A stretch of DNA of 6,001 nt from HGM12669 sp048527645 (GCA_048527645.1 DBGFNI010000100.1:1-6001); one strand, 5' to 3'; counted from the stretch's first letter, positions 1 through 5,641 are shown. A program made the numbers and translations. The notes: generated by a model not told the origin, from the letters alone.

Positions 1-6
1 CAGCAT
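1..6 (-). CDS. Possible first codons of a gene running off the left edge
   Basis: On the minus strand an AAGGA-like ribosome binding site (plus-strand TCCTT at 16-20) lies 9 nt before an ATG at 6-4, followed by CTG. A second ATG at 13-11 is only 2 nt from that site, so the ATG at 6 is preferred. The consensus leftward promoter at 105-133 would transcribe it. Only two codons are visible, so no product can be named, and a start further left is possible. Confidence 0.3.
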
Positions 7-22
7 CTTTCATCTTCCTTTT

Positions 23-73
23 TGACAGAACCGGCGGGCCCGCGGTTTTGGGCTGTTTTGCATGATTCTGTCA
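23..73 (-). repeat. Nested inverted repeat in the leader of the left-hand gene
   Basis: The outer arms TGACAGAA (23-30) and TTCTGTCA (66-73) are perfect 8-bp complements. Inside lies a second, G+C-rich near-palindrome: AACCG (29-33) and CGGTT (43-47) around GCGGGCCCG. The two pairings share positions 29-30, so they partly compete. The structure falls between the promoter at 105-133 and the presumed start codon at position 6, that is, in the 5' untranslated leader. Neither strand shows a clean T-run directly after the hairpin, so it is not called a terminator. It could be an operator or a regulatory leader fold. Confidence 0.45.
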
Positions 74-79
74 GATTTT

Positions 80-97
80 ATCGTATTTGATCGTATT
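80..97. repeat. ATCGTATT direct repeat downstream of the left promoter
   Basis: ATCGTATT occurs at 80-87 and again at 90-97, a 10-bp period (one helical turn). It overlaps the predicted transcription start of the leftward promoter (about position 98). A repressor site is conceivable but nothing else supports one. Confidence 0.3.
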
Positions 98-104
98 CCT
101 ATTT

Positions 105-133
105 ATTGTAGCACATTCTGACTGCTTTGTAAA
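105..133 (-). promoter_or_regulatory. Sigma-A-type promoter facing left
   Basis: Read on the minus strand this is TTTACA (133-128), a 17-nt spacer, then TACAAT (110-105). That is five of six bases of each consensus hexamer at ideal spacing. Transcription would start near 98 and run off the left edge. It begins just after the stop codon of the DMT transporter gene, so the left-hand gene appears to have its own promoter rather than depending on read-through. Confidence 0.75.
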
Positions 134-147
134 GACATGGAAAAAAG

Positions 148-1092
148 TCATTTTCCTCTATCTTTCATGTTTGCCAAAATAATCCCCGCGCATACCAAAA
201 TCAATGCAAAAAGGAAACGAATATCGAACAGATCGCCCTCATTTCGCAGCAAAGCGGAGAGCAGCACGCCGCAAACCGGGTTCATAAAGCCGAAAACGGT
301 GATGCGCGAAACCGGGTTGTGCTGCAGCAAAACGCCCCACAGCGTATACGCGACGGCACTGAGCACCGCAAGATAGACAAGCATCAGCACACCGCCGGGC
401 GAGAAGTGCCCGATTCTTCCGCCGCACAACAGTCCCCCAGCGATCATCACGGCGCCGCCGAGAGCAAACTGCCAGCCGCTGAGCAGCACCGGGTTTTCCG
501 ACTGGGAATACTGCCTGATCAAAACGGAGGAAAAAGCATAGCATGCGGCAGACAGGAGAATAAAGCCCTCGCCGGTCAGTGAAAAGCCCGCGCTGACGCC
601 GGTGGCGTTGATCAGCACCACGCCGGAAAAGCCGAGCAGACAGGCAAGCACCTTGCCCACGCTGATTTTCTCCTGGCGGAACAGCAGGCAAGCGATCAAA
701 ACAGCGAGAAAGACATTCGACGCGGTCAGCACAGACGCCTTGGTGGCGGTGGTGTTGGCAAGACCGATATAAAAGAAGGCGTATTGCAAAACCGTTTGCA
801 AAAGGCTTAACTTACAGACATTTCCCCAGGTGTGCGCGCCGCGCGGACAGAGAAGGCTTTTTTTGCCGATGCTGCCGAATGCAATGACCAAAAGCCCGGC
901 AAGCGTAAAGCGGCAGCCGGCAAACAGGATTTGCGCCGCGGTGTCGCTTTGGCTGATTTGCAGCATTTCATAGCCGAATTTGATACAGGGAAAGGCGCTG
1001 CCCCACAGGGCGCAGCATACCAATGCGAGCAGCCATACGGTCAGCGGCCGGCACAGCGGGTCGCGTTTTGATTGGGTCGGGGGGACGGGCAT
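148..1092 (-). CDS. DMT superfamily (EamA-type) membrane transporter
   Basis: This encodes a 314-residue integral membrane protein of the drug/metabolite transporter superfamily, which exports or imports small metabolites; the substrate cannot be told from sequence. It shows the family's two-fold architecture: an EamA domain at about residues 18-162, with an ALWGSAFPCIKFG opening helix, RFTLAGLL and the FFYIGLANTTATKASVL segment, and a second at about 172-308, with GEGFILLSAACYAFSSVLIRQ and FGFMNPVCGVLLSALL. About ten hydrophobic helices are visible and the length is normal. The reading frame is open back to an ATG at 1137, but the ATG at 1092 is chosen because AAAGGAG lies 7 nt before it. 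The gene is divergent from the Na/Pi transporter gene, with a Pho-box-like site directly upstream of its -10. No intrinsic terminator is seen after the stop. Family assignment is strong; function is open. Confidence 0.93.
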   Translation of the reverse strand: MPVPPTQSKRDPLCRPLTVWLLALVCCALWGSAFPCIKFGYEMLQISQSDTAAQILFAGCRFTLAGLLVIAFGSIGKKSLLCPRGAHTWGNVCKLSLLQTVLQYAFFYIGLANTTATKASVLTASNVFLAVLIACLLFRQEKISVGKVLACLLGFSGVVLINATGVSAGFSLTGEGFILLSAACYAFSSVLIRQYSQSENPVLLSGWQFALGGAVMIAGGLLCGGRIGHFSPGGVLMLVYLAVLSAVAYTLWGVLLQHNPVSRITVFGFMNPVCGVLLSALLRNEGDLFDIRFLFALILVCAGIILANMKDRGK

Positions 1093-1098
1093 TTGATC

Positions 1099-1106
1099 AC
1101 TCCTTT
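1099..1106 (-). promoter_or_regulatory. Ribosome binding site fixing the DMT transporter start at 1092
   Basis: Plus-strand ACTCCTTT reads AAAGGAGT on the minus strand and sits about 7 nt before the ATG at 1092-1090. The alternative in-frame ATG at 1137 falls inside the proposed promoter -10 (1133-1138) and would add 15 residues unlike a normal family N-terminus. Confidence 0.8.
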
Positions 1107-1132
1107 GACGGATTATCTTGCTTACACAGAGG

Positions 1133-1164
1133 AGCATAGCAGATAATTGTTAAATCTATGTGAA
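1133..1164 (-). promoter_or_regulatory. Pho-box-like operator and extended -10 of the DMT gene
   Basis: On the minus strand TTCACA (1164-1159), a 5-nt spacer, and TTAACA (1153-1148) form two hexamers at an 11-bp period, the layout of PhoB/PhoP-type binding sites. Nine bp further is TATGCT (1138-1133), preceded by TGC, giving an extended -10. No good -35 exists, as expected when a response regulator occupies that position. Predicted transcription starts near 1126, leaving a roughly 34-nt leader containing the ribosome binding site. The match is by eye against the known repeat pattern; the regulator is inferred. Confidence 0.5.
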
Positions 1165-1205
1165 ATCAGAAGAAAAGCGTACCGTGTTTTTTACATAGAT
1201 TTAAC
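1149..1205. repeat. 13-bp perfect inverted repeat between divergent transporter genes
   Basis: GTTAAATCTATGT (1149-1161) is the exact complement of ACATAGATTTAAC (1193-1205), with 31 nt between. Allowing a G-T pair, the match extends inward to about 17 pairs (1149-1165 with 1189-1205). Each arm contains one TTnACA-N5-TTAAC unit, so the inverted repeat is best read as the same operator placed back to back for the two divergent genes rather than as a transcript hairpin. Confidence 0.8.
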
Positions 1206-1217
1206 GTAAATTACGTG
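1190..1217 (+). promoter_or_regulatory. Pho-box-like operator on the Na/Pi transporter side
   Basis: TTTACA (1190-1195) and TTAACG (1201-1206) are hexamers at an 11-bp period, with a degenerate third, TACGTG, in phase at 1212-1217. The same stretch contains the palindrome ACGTAA-A-TTACGT (1204-1216), which could be a site for a different dimeric regulator. The arrangement mirrors the site on the DMT side. Confidence 0.45.
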
Positions 1218-1234
1218 TGTTTTTTATCCAAAAC

Positions 1235-1243
1235 TGATACCAT
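1235..1243 (+). promoter_or_regulatory. Alternative extended -10 nearer the Pho-like site
   Basis: TGATACCAT is an extended -10-like element (TGn followed by TACCAT) 17 nt after the third hexamer. It fits an activator-dependent promoter better by distance than the TATAAT at 1264, but its hexamer is a weaker match. Which of the two is used cannot be settled from sequence. Confidence 0.25.
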
Positions 1244-1263
1244 GATTAATATCAATCCTTTAA

Positions 1264-1269
1264 TATAAT
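1264..1269 (+). promoter_or_regulatory. Perfect -10 hexamer upstream of the Na/Pi transporter gene
   Basis: TATAAT at 1264-1269 has no recognisable -35: the hexamer 17 nt upstream is CATGAT. Transcription would start near 1276, giving a 23-nt leader that still includes the AAGGAG at 1281. A good -10 without a -35 suggests weak or activated expression. Confidence 0.4.
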
Positions 1270-1298
1270 CTTGGAAAAAGAAGGAGCAAATTACGGTT

Positions 1299-3053
1299 AT
1301 GGATGTATTTTCGGTGATTTCCCTGGTCGGCGGACTTGCGCTGTTTTTGTACGGGATGCATGTGCTCTCCGACGCTTTGGAGCGCATGGCGGGCGGTAAG
1401 CTGGAAAAGATTTTGCGAAAAATGACCTCCAACCGCTTTAAGGGGCTGCTGTTGGGTGCGGCGGTGACCGCGGTGATTCAGTCCTCCTCAGCGGTGACGG
1501 TCATGCTGGTGGGACTGGTCAACTCCGGCATTATGCAGCTCGGTCAGGCGATCAGCGTGACCATGGGCTCCAACATCGGTACCACCGTCACGGCGTGGCT
1601 GCTCTCCCTGACCGGGATTCAAGGGGACGCGCTTTGGCTGCAGCTGCTCAAGCCCTCGCATTTTTCGCCGCTGATTGCGTTTGTCGGCGTGATTCTGATT
1701 ATGACCTCCAAGCGCCCGAAACGGCGGGATGCCGGTACGGTTTGCGTCGGCTTTGCCGTTTTGATGTACGGCATGACGGTCATGGCGGATGCGGTGAAGC
1801 CTCTTGCACAAATGGAGAGCTTCCAGAGCATTCTGCTGGCATTTTCCAATCCGATCCTCGGCGTTCTGGTCGGCATGATTTTCACGGCGGTGATCCAGTC
1901 GTCCTCCGCGTCGGTCGGCGTGTTGCAGACCCTCGCCGCGACCGGCATAGTGTCCTGGGGCAGCGCGATTCCCATTATTATGGGACAGAATATCGGCACC
2001 TGCGTTTCCGCAGTGCTTTCCGCGATCGGAACAAACAAAAATGCGCGCCGCGTTGCGGTTTTTCATCTGATGTTCAACTGCATCGGCACGGTGATTTGTC
2101 TGTCGGGCTGGACGATTGCGGACGGGATCATGCATTTTGCCTTTACCGACCGGGCAATTTCCCCTTTTATGATCGCAATCACCCATTCTGTGTTTAATAT
2201 TGTCACCACAATTCTGCTCTTTCCGTTTGCTTCTCTCTTGGAGAAGCTTTCCCGGATACTGATTCCCGACGCGAAAACCGATGAGCCGGCGGTGCTGCTG
2301 GACGAAAGACTGATGACCGTGCCCGCCGTTGCAGTGGGAAAGGTGATGGAAGCGGGCGTTCAGATGGCGCAGGTTGCGCGGCAAGCCGTGACGGACGCAT
2401 TGGAGCTGGTGGCGCACTATGAGAACGGCAAGGCAAAGCAGATTGCCGCGCAGGAGGCGCTTTTAGATGAATATGAGGATCAGTTGGGCACGTATCTGGT
2501 GAAGCTTTCCGGCTATCAGATGACGGACGACGATTCGGGTAAGGTTTCAATGCTCTTGCACTGCATCAACGACTTTGAGCGGATCGGCGACCATGCCATC
2601 AATCTGATGGAGGTCGCGCAGGAAATGCACGACAAGAAAATCGCCTTTTCCCACGAGGCGGGTGCAGAACTGGATAAGTTGACCGGCGCGCTGCGGGAAA
2701 TCCTCTCCATGACCGAGCAGGCATTTGAAGGTCAGTCCACCGCGATCGCCTCCGGCATTGAGCCGCTGGAGCAGGTGATTGACGCGGTCAGCCAGGAAAT
2801 CCGAAACCGCCATATTCTGCGGCTGCAGCATGGCAACTGCACCATGGAGCTCGGTTTTATCCTGACGGATCTTCTCACCAACTGTGAGCGCGTCTCGGAT
2901 CATTGCTCAAACATCGCCGTCGCGCTCATTGAAACACAGCACGGTACCTTTGACACGCACGCATACCTCAACCGTATCAAAGAAAACCCGACCAAGGATT
3001 TTGAACGGCAATACCAGGCGTGGCTGGAAAAATATGCACTGCCGGAGCTGTAA
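1299..3053 (+). CDS. Na/Pi cotransporter family protein with C-terminal PhoU-like domain
   Basis: This 584-residue membrane protein belongs to the NptA/YjbB-type sodium/phosphate cotransporters (PF02690 type). It has two homologous membrane halves: the first with QSSSA at 61-65 and GSNIGTT at 90-96, the second with QSSSA at 200-204 and GQNIGTC at 229-235, followed by FHLMFN (255-260) and THSVFN (295-300). From about residue 345 the protein is a soluble helical PhoU-like domain carrying the two expected metal-binding motifs, FERIGDHAINL (E427, D431) and CERVSDHCSNI (E530, D534). The expected role is movement of inorganic phosphate coupled to sodium, with the PhoU part sensing or gating; direction of transport is not decidable. 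AAGGAG at 1281-1286 lies 12 nt before the ATG, slightly long, but no better start exists. The gene is monocistronic, divergent from the DMT gene and convergent with rplL. Confidence 0.95.
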   Translation: MDVFSVISLVGGLALFLYGMHVLSDALERMAGGKLEKILRKMTSNRFKGLLLGAAVTAVIQSSSAVTVMLVGLVNSGIMQLGQAISVTMGSNIGTTVTAWLLSLTGIQGDALWLQLLKPSHFSPLIAFVGVILIMTSKRPKRRDAGTVCVGFAVLMYGMTVMADAVKPLAQMESFQSILLAFSNPILGVLVGMIFTAVIQSSSASVGVLQTLAATGIVSWGSAIPIIMGQNIGTCVSAVLSAIGTNKNARRVAVFHLMFNCIGTVICLSGWTIADGIMHFAFTDRAISPFMIAITHSVFNIVTTILLFPFASLLEKLSRILIPDAKTDEPAVLLDERLMTVPAVAVGKVMEAGVQMAQVARQAVTDALELVAHYENGKAKQIAAQEALLDEYEDQLGTYLVKLSGYQMTDDDSGKVSMLLHCINDFERIGDHAINLMEVAQEMHDKKIAFSHEAGAELDKLTGALREILSMTEQAFEGQSTAIASGIEPLEQVIDAVSQEIRNRHILRLQHGNCTMELGFILTDLLTNCERVSDHCSNIAVALIETQHGTFDTHAYLNRIKENPTKDFERQYQAWLEKYALPEL

Positions 3054-3076
3054 TTGCTCCGCGCTGCGCAATGAAA

Positions 3077-3092
3077 GGCAGCGTCAGCTGCC
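3077..3092. repeat. Small hairpin after the Na/Pi transporter gene
   Basis: GGCAGC (3077-3082), loop GTCA, and GCTGCC (3087-3092) form a perfect 6-bp stem-loop 23 nt after the stop codon. It lacks a T-run on either strand, so it is not itself a terminator; it may protect the mRNA 3' end or assist the terminator that follows. Confidence 0.5.
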
Positions 3093-3099
3093 GATAAAG

Positions 3100-3136
3100 A
3101 AAAAGAACTGTTGCAAAATGTGCAGCAGTTCTTTTT
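3100..3136. terminator. Bidirectional intrinsic terminator between Na/Pi gene and rplL
   Basis: A 15-bp stem pairs 3100-3114 with 3122-3136 (one G-T wobble) around the 7-nt loop AAAATGT. The stem ends in AAAAAG on one side and CTTTTT on the other, so each strand reads a hairpin closing into a T-run. It serves the rightward transporter transcript and the leftward rplJ-rplL transcript, whose stop codons lie at 3053 and 3183. Confidence 0.85.
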
Positions 3137-3182
3137 GTTCTCCGTGTTAAGTGCAGAGCAAAGTAAAGAACGAAAAACGTGA

Positions 3183-3566
3183 TTACTTCAGCTCGACAGA
3201 TGCGCCAGCCTCGGTGAGCTTTGCCTTGATGTCCTCAGCCTCGTCCTTGCTTGCGCCTTCCTTAATTGCCTTAGGAGCGGATTCAACCAGCTCTTTTGCT
3301 TCCTTCAGACCCAGACCGGTGATCTCGCGGACAACCTTGATCACGCCCAGCTTGCTTGCGCCGGCGTCGGTCAGGACAACGTCAAATTCGGTCTTCTCTT
3401 CAGCAGCAGCGGCTGCGGGAGCGCCTGCAACTGCAGCGCCTGCAACTGCAACGGGAGCAGCGGATACGCCGAACTCCTCTTCAACTGCTTCGACCAGATC
3501 CTTTACTTCCAGAATGGTCATGGTCTTCAGAATATCAATAATCTGTGTGGACTTCTCGTTTGCCAT
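3183..3566 (-). CDS. rplL: 50S ribosomal protein L7/L12
   Basis: At 127 residues this is full length for the stalk protein L7/L12, which binds L10 as dimers and recruits translation factors to the ribosome. Residues 1-35 (MANEKSTQIIDILKTMTILEVKDLVEAVEEEFGV) form the dimerisation and L10-binding domain. Residues 36-57 are the Ala/Val/Pro-rich flexible hinge. Residues 58-127 are the globular factor-binding domain, with the typical EFDVVL, KLGVIKVVREITGLGLKEAKELVE and A-Ser-VELK end. AGGAGG lies 9 nt before the ATG. The gene follows rplJ with a 60-nt gap, is co-transcribed with it, and is the last gene of the operon. Confidence 0.98.
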   Translation of the reverse strand: MANEKSTQIIDILKTMTILEVKDLVEAVEEEFGVSAAPVAVAGAAVAGAPAAAAAEEKTEFDVVLTDAGASKLGVIKVVREITGLGLKEAKELVESAPKAIKEGASKDEAEDIKAKLTEAGASVELK

Positions 3567-3626
3567 TTTAGTATTCCTCCTGTATAATCAGAATTTTTGA
3601 AAATGAAATGTTTGGATTGCCCAAGC

Positions 3627-4217
3627 TTATTCAGCTGCGGGTGCCTCTTCAGCGGGAGCCTCAGCTGCGGGAGCCTCCTCAGCGGCAGGCGCCTCCTCGG
3701 CAGGTGCTGCTTCAGCGGTGTCTTCATCGTCGCCCTTGTCAACAATCGCCTGCAAACCGTAAGCGAGATTGAACAGAGAGGACTGGATGGATCCCAAGAA
3801 TCTTGCCAGCAGAACTTCCTTGGAAGGAATGTCAGCCAGCTCGATTACACCGGCGCGATCCAGAATGTCGCCGTCAACGAAGCCTGCCTTGATCTCGAAC
3901 GCTTCGATCTTTTCGGCGTATTTCTTCAGCACCTTGGCGGGTGCCACAGCGTCTGCGGAAGTCGCGATTGCGGTGGTGCCTTCCAATACGCTGTTCAAGC
4001 CTTCCAGACCGACCTGCGCACAAGCTCTCTTGAGCATGGTATTCTTCATTACGGTGTATTCTACACCGGCTTCACGAAGCTCTTTTCTCAGCTTGGTATC
4101 GTCTTCCACATTGATACCGGCGTATGTTACAATGACGCCGGCGGTTGCGTCCTGCAGACGCTGTGCCAGACTGCTGACAATTGCTTGCTTCTGTTCAAGA
4201 ACTTTTGCACTTGGCAT
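3627..4217 (-). CDS. rplJ: 50S ribosomal protein L10
   Basis: This 196-residue protein is the base of the ribosomal stalk; it binds 23S rRNA and carries the L7/L12 dimers, and normally represses its own operon through the L10 leader. The L10 fold spans about 1-160: MPSAKVLEQKQAIVSSLAQRL, TYAGINVEDDTKLRKELREAGVEYTVMKNTMLKRA, and the L7/L12-binding helix at the C-terminal end of the fold. Residues 161-196 are an acidic low-complexity tail made of EEAPAA/EAPAEE-type repeats. The frame is open to 4319, but the ATG at 4217 is chosen: AGGAGG is about 10 nt upstream, whereas the in-frame ATG at 4226 is only 1 nt from it. The gene is followed directly by rplL. Confidence 0.97.
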   Translation of the reverse strand: MPSAKVLEQKQAIVSSLAQRLQDATAGVIVTYAGINVEDDTKLRKELREAGVEYTVMKNTMLKRACAQVGLEGLNSVLEGTTAIATSADAVAPAKVLKKYAEKIEAFEIKAGFVDGDILDRAGVIELADIPSKEVLLARFLGSIQSSLFNLAYGLQAIVDKGDDEDTAEAAPAEEAPAAEEAPAAEAPAEEAPAAE

Positions 4218-4227
4218 AGTTTTCATA

Positions 4228-4233
4228 CCTCCT
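4228..4233 (-). promoter_or_regulatory. Ribosome binding site deciding the rplJ start
   Basis: Plus-strand CCTCCT reads AGGAGG on the minus strand. It is too close (1 nt) to the ATG at 4226-4224 and well placed (10 nt) for the ATG at 4217-4215, which also gives the normal L10 N-terminus MPSAK. Confidence 0.8.
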
Positions 4234-4281
4234 ATCAGAATTAAGACATAACACGGATGTAAAAACCGGGCATCAGGCGTT

Positions 4282-4324
4282 AAAAAAAGACCGTTATCCC
4301 GCGCATGCCGCGGCGACAATGGTC
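4282..4324 (-). terminator. Attenuator terminator in the rplJ leader
   Basis: On the minus strand GACCATTGTC (4324-4315) pairs with GATAACGGTC (4298-4289), with one A-C mismatch and one wobble. An inner CCGCG/CGCGG stem closes a 5-nt loop (4304-4308), and seven T's follow immediately at 4288-4282. The terminator lies inside the leader, about 65 nt before the rplJ start codon, the expected position for attenuation of an L10 operon. Confidence 0.85.
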
Positions 4325-4353
4325 AAAACAGATATCATATAAAAGATAATCGT

Positions 4354-4416
4354 GCTTTGTCGCGCCTCGGCAGGAAAGCGGATGCTTTTACAAAAACCTG
4401 CTGTCTTTGGTTTAAC
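4354..4416 (-). ncRNA. Ribosomal protein L10 leader (autoregulatory RNA)
   Basis: The leader carries the sequence signature of bacterial L10 leaders (Rfam L10_leader family). CCAAAGACAGCAGG appears in the 5' half and CCTGCCGAGG in the 3' half, with GCAGG (4401-4397) pairing with CCTGC (4374-4370) across a roughly 22-nt arm. An outer match, GCTTTGTT (4421-4414) with GACAAAGC (4361-4354), looks like the closing stem, but its first bases lie upstream of the start predicted from the promoter (about 4416). Either transcription starts slightly earlier or the closing stem is shorter. Binding of L10, or its complex with L7/L12, is expected to promote formation of the attenuator downstream. Confidence 0.8.
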
Positions 4417-4422
4417 AAAGCG

Positions 4423-4451
4423 ATTATAGCACAAAAAACACTGCCTGTCAA
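4423..4451 (-). promoter_or_regulatory. Consensus promoter of the rplJ-rplL operon
   Basis: The minus strand reads TTGACA (4451-4446), 17 nt, TATAAT (4428-4423): both hexamers perfect and spacing ideal. An A/T-rich stretch of T-runs (4452-4479) lies immediately upstream and could act as an UP element. This fits a very highly expressed ribosomal protein operon. Confidence 0.95.
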
Positions 4452-4472
4452 CTATTTTTCAAAAAAACACCG

Positions 4473-4502
4473 AAAAAAACTGCGCGCGTCACTTGTAGCG
4501 CG
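4473..4502 (-). terminator. Probable terminator of the acyltransferase gene
   Basis: On the minus strand CGCGC (4502-4498) pairs with GCGCG (4487-4483) around a 10-nt loop, then after 3 nt come seven T's (4479-4473), with a second T7 at 4467-4461. Alternative G+C-rich pairings with sequence nearer the stop codon (GTGCGC with GCGCGC) are possible. The stem is short, so confidence is moderate. It separates the acyltransferase gene from the rplJ promoter only about 20 nt further on. Confidence 0.5.
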
Positions 4503-4523
4503 GGGCGCACCGCGGCGCACTGT

Positions 4524-5567
4524 TTATACGATGCGCCGCAGCACGGGAATCTTTTTCAGCAAATATACGGCTCCCATGCAGACCAAATATACCGCGGGCG
4601 CAACGGCATAGCGCCACGGTGCGGTATGAATCGAGCGATCGGAGAGTAGTATTTGCAGCAAAACCAGCACAAAGGGATGCATCAGCCATACGCCGAGGCA
4701 GCAACCGCCGATTGTCTGCACATGCTTTGCGGCCGCGGCGCTCGCCCGGACGGGCAGGTGACGGAATGCGACAAACAGCGCCGCGCCGGTGAGCTGAGAG
4801 GGAAACGCGGTGTAGGCAAAAAATCGCAGATCGCTGGCGCCCTGACGCGCGGAAAGAAATATCGTGGCAAAAACGGCAAGCACACAGCTGAGCACGGCAC
4901 TGAGATACAAAAGAATTCTGTGCCGGCGCTTCCACTCTGTTTGCGCGACCAGCCAGCCGAAAAGCGCCGGGACGACAAAGCCGCCGGTGAGCGGGAAGGA
5001 GATTCTTGAGTTGTACAGAATGCCCGCCGCGTCCGATATTACAGGCGCGACAAAGTGTGTGGCAAAGCCCAGTGCGACCATATACCACAGATATTTTCGC
5101 CACCGCGGATTCTCGGTCAACAGCGAGAGCACCGGCATGGCGAGATACAGCGCGAGCAGCGGAAAAAAGAACCAGTATGCCGCGATGTAGCTGCTGTTGA
5201 ACACCTCGGAGAACAGCTTTGCCGGCGTGCGGCTCATCAAGCCCCGCACAGCGGCGTAGAGAATGCCCAGGGCATACCAGAACAGAAAGGGGATGCCCAG
5301 TCGGCGCCATCTTCTCCGGAAAAATTCTTTGGTGGAATACCGCGCACGGTAACCGCACAGGTGCGCGCCGGAAAGCATGAAAAACACGGGGACGGCGGAA
5401 TATGTCAGGCTGCGAATAACCACGGAGAGATACCACGCGGCATTCGGCGCATACTGATAAATCAACTGATTGCAGTGAAAAAGCACGACAAGAAAGGCGC
5501 ACAGGATGTTGAGCAGATCCATATAAAGATGTCGGGGCGCCGATGGCGCGACCGTTTGCTGTTCCAT
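4524..5567 (-). CDS. Acyltransferase 3 family membrane protein
   Basis: This encodes 347 residues of an integral membrane O-acyltransferase (acyltransferase 3/OafA-like family, PF01757 type), which moves acetyl or similar groups onto sugars of surface polymers or lipids; the acceptor is not known. The first helix ends in the family's conserved histidine (LVVLFHCNQ, H31). VPVFFMLSGAHLCGYR follows at 59-74, then the basic loop FFRRRWRRLGIPFLFW (82-97), typical of the family. YWFFFPLLALYLAMPVL is at 131-147 and LGVWLMHPFVL, with H297, lies near the C-terminus. About ten hydrophobic segments are seen and the length is usual. AGGAGG lies 8 nt before the ATG. The gene has its own promoter (5642-5670) and stands alone, so no polysaccharide cluster is visible to suggest the substrate. 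Confidence 0.92.
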   Translation of the reverse strand: MEQQTVAPSAPRHLYMDLLNILCAFLVVLFHCNQLIYQYAPNAAWYLSVVIRSLTYSAVPVFFMLSGAHLCGYRARYSTKEFFRRRWRRLGIPFLFWYALGILYAAVRGLMSRTPAKLFSEVFNSSYIAAYWFFFPLLALYLAMPVLSLLTENPRWRKYLWYMVALGFATHFVAPVISDAAGILYNSRISFPLTGGFVVPALFGWLVAQTEWKRRHRILLYLSAVLSCVLAVFATIFLSARQGASDLRFFAYTAFPSQLTGAALFVAFRHLPVRASAAAAKHVQTIGGCCLGVWLMHPFVLVLLQILLSDRSIHTAPWRYAVAPAVYLVCMGAVYLLKKIPVLRRIV

Positions 5568-5641
5568 TCGGAGTTCCTCCTGTTTTCAGTACCGCCTTTT
5601 GCGCAGAATTTTGGTTGCGCGAAGGTTTGCCCGGTAAAATT

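Noticed and set aside
1093..1137. 15-residue N-terminal extension of the DMT transporter (ATG at 1137)
   Set aside because: That ATG overlaps the proposed -10 and lacks a ribosome binding site, while the ATG at 1092 has AAAGGAG at ideal spacing.
1149..1205. The 13-bp inverted repeat as a transcription terminator
   Set aside because: It lies between two divergent genes, so no transcript arrives there to be ended, and its stem is A/T-rich.
1488..2417. A 309-codon minus-strand frame within the Na/Pi transporter gene
   Set aside because: It is antisense to an unmistakable membrane protein and the translation is rich in His, Arg, Asn and Gln with no domain, the usual shadow pattern.
3077..3092. 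GGCAGC/GCTGCC hairpin as a second terminator
   Set aside because: No T-run follows on either strand; the real terminator at 3100-3136 is adjacent.
3597..4251. Plus-strand open frames opposite rplJ (215 and 160 codons)
   Set aside because: They are antisense to L10, composed of low-complexity complements of it, and have no supporting start signals.
4218..4319. N-terminal extension of L10 to the ATG at 4319 or 4226
   Set aside because: The extension would translate the attenuator and leader. The ATG at 4226 is only 1 nt from AGGAGG, and MPSAK is the normal L10 start.
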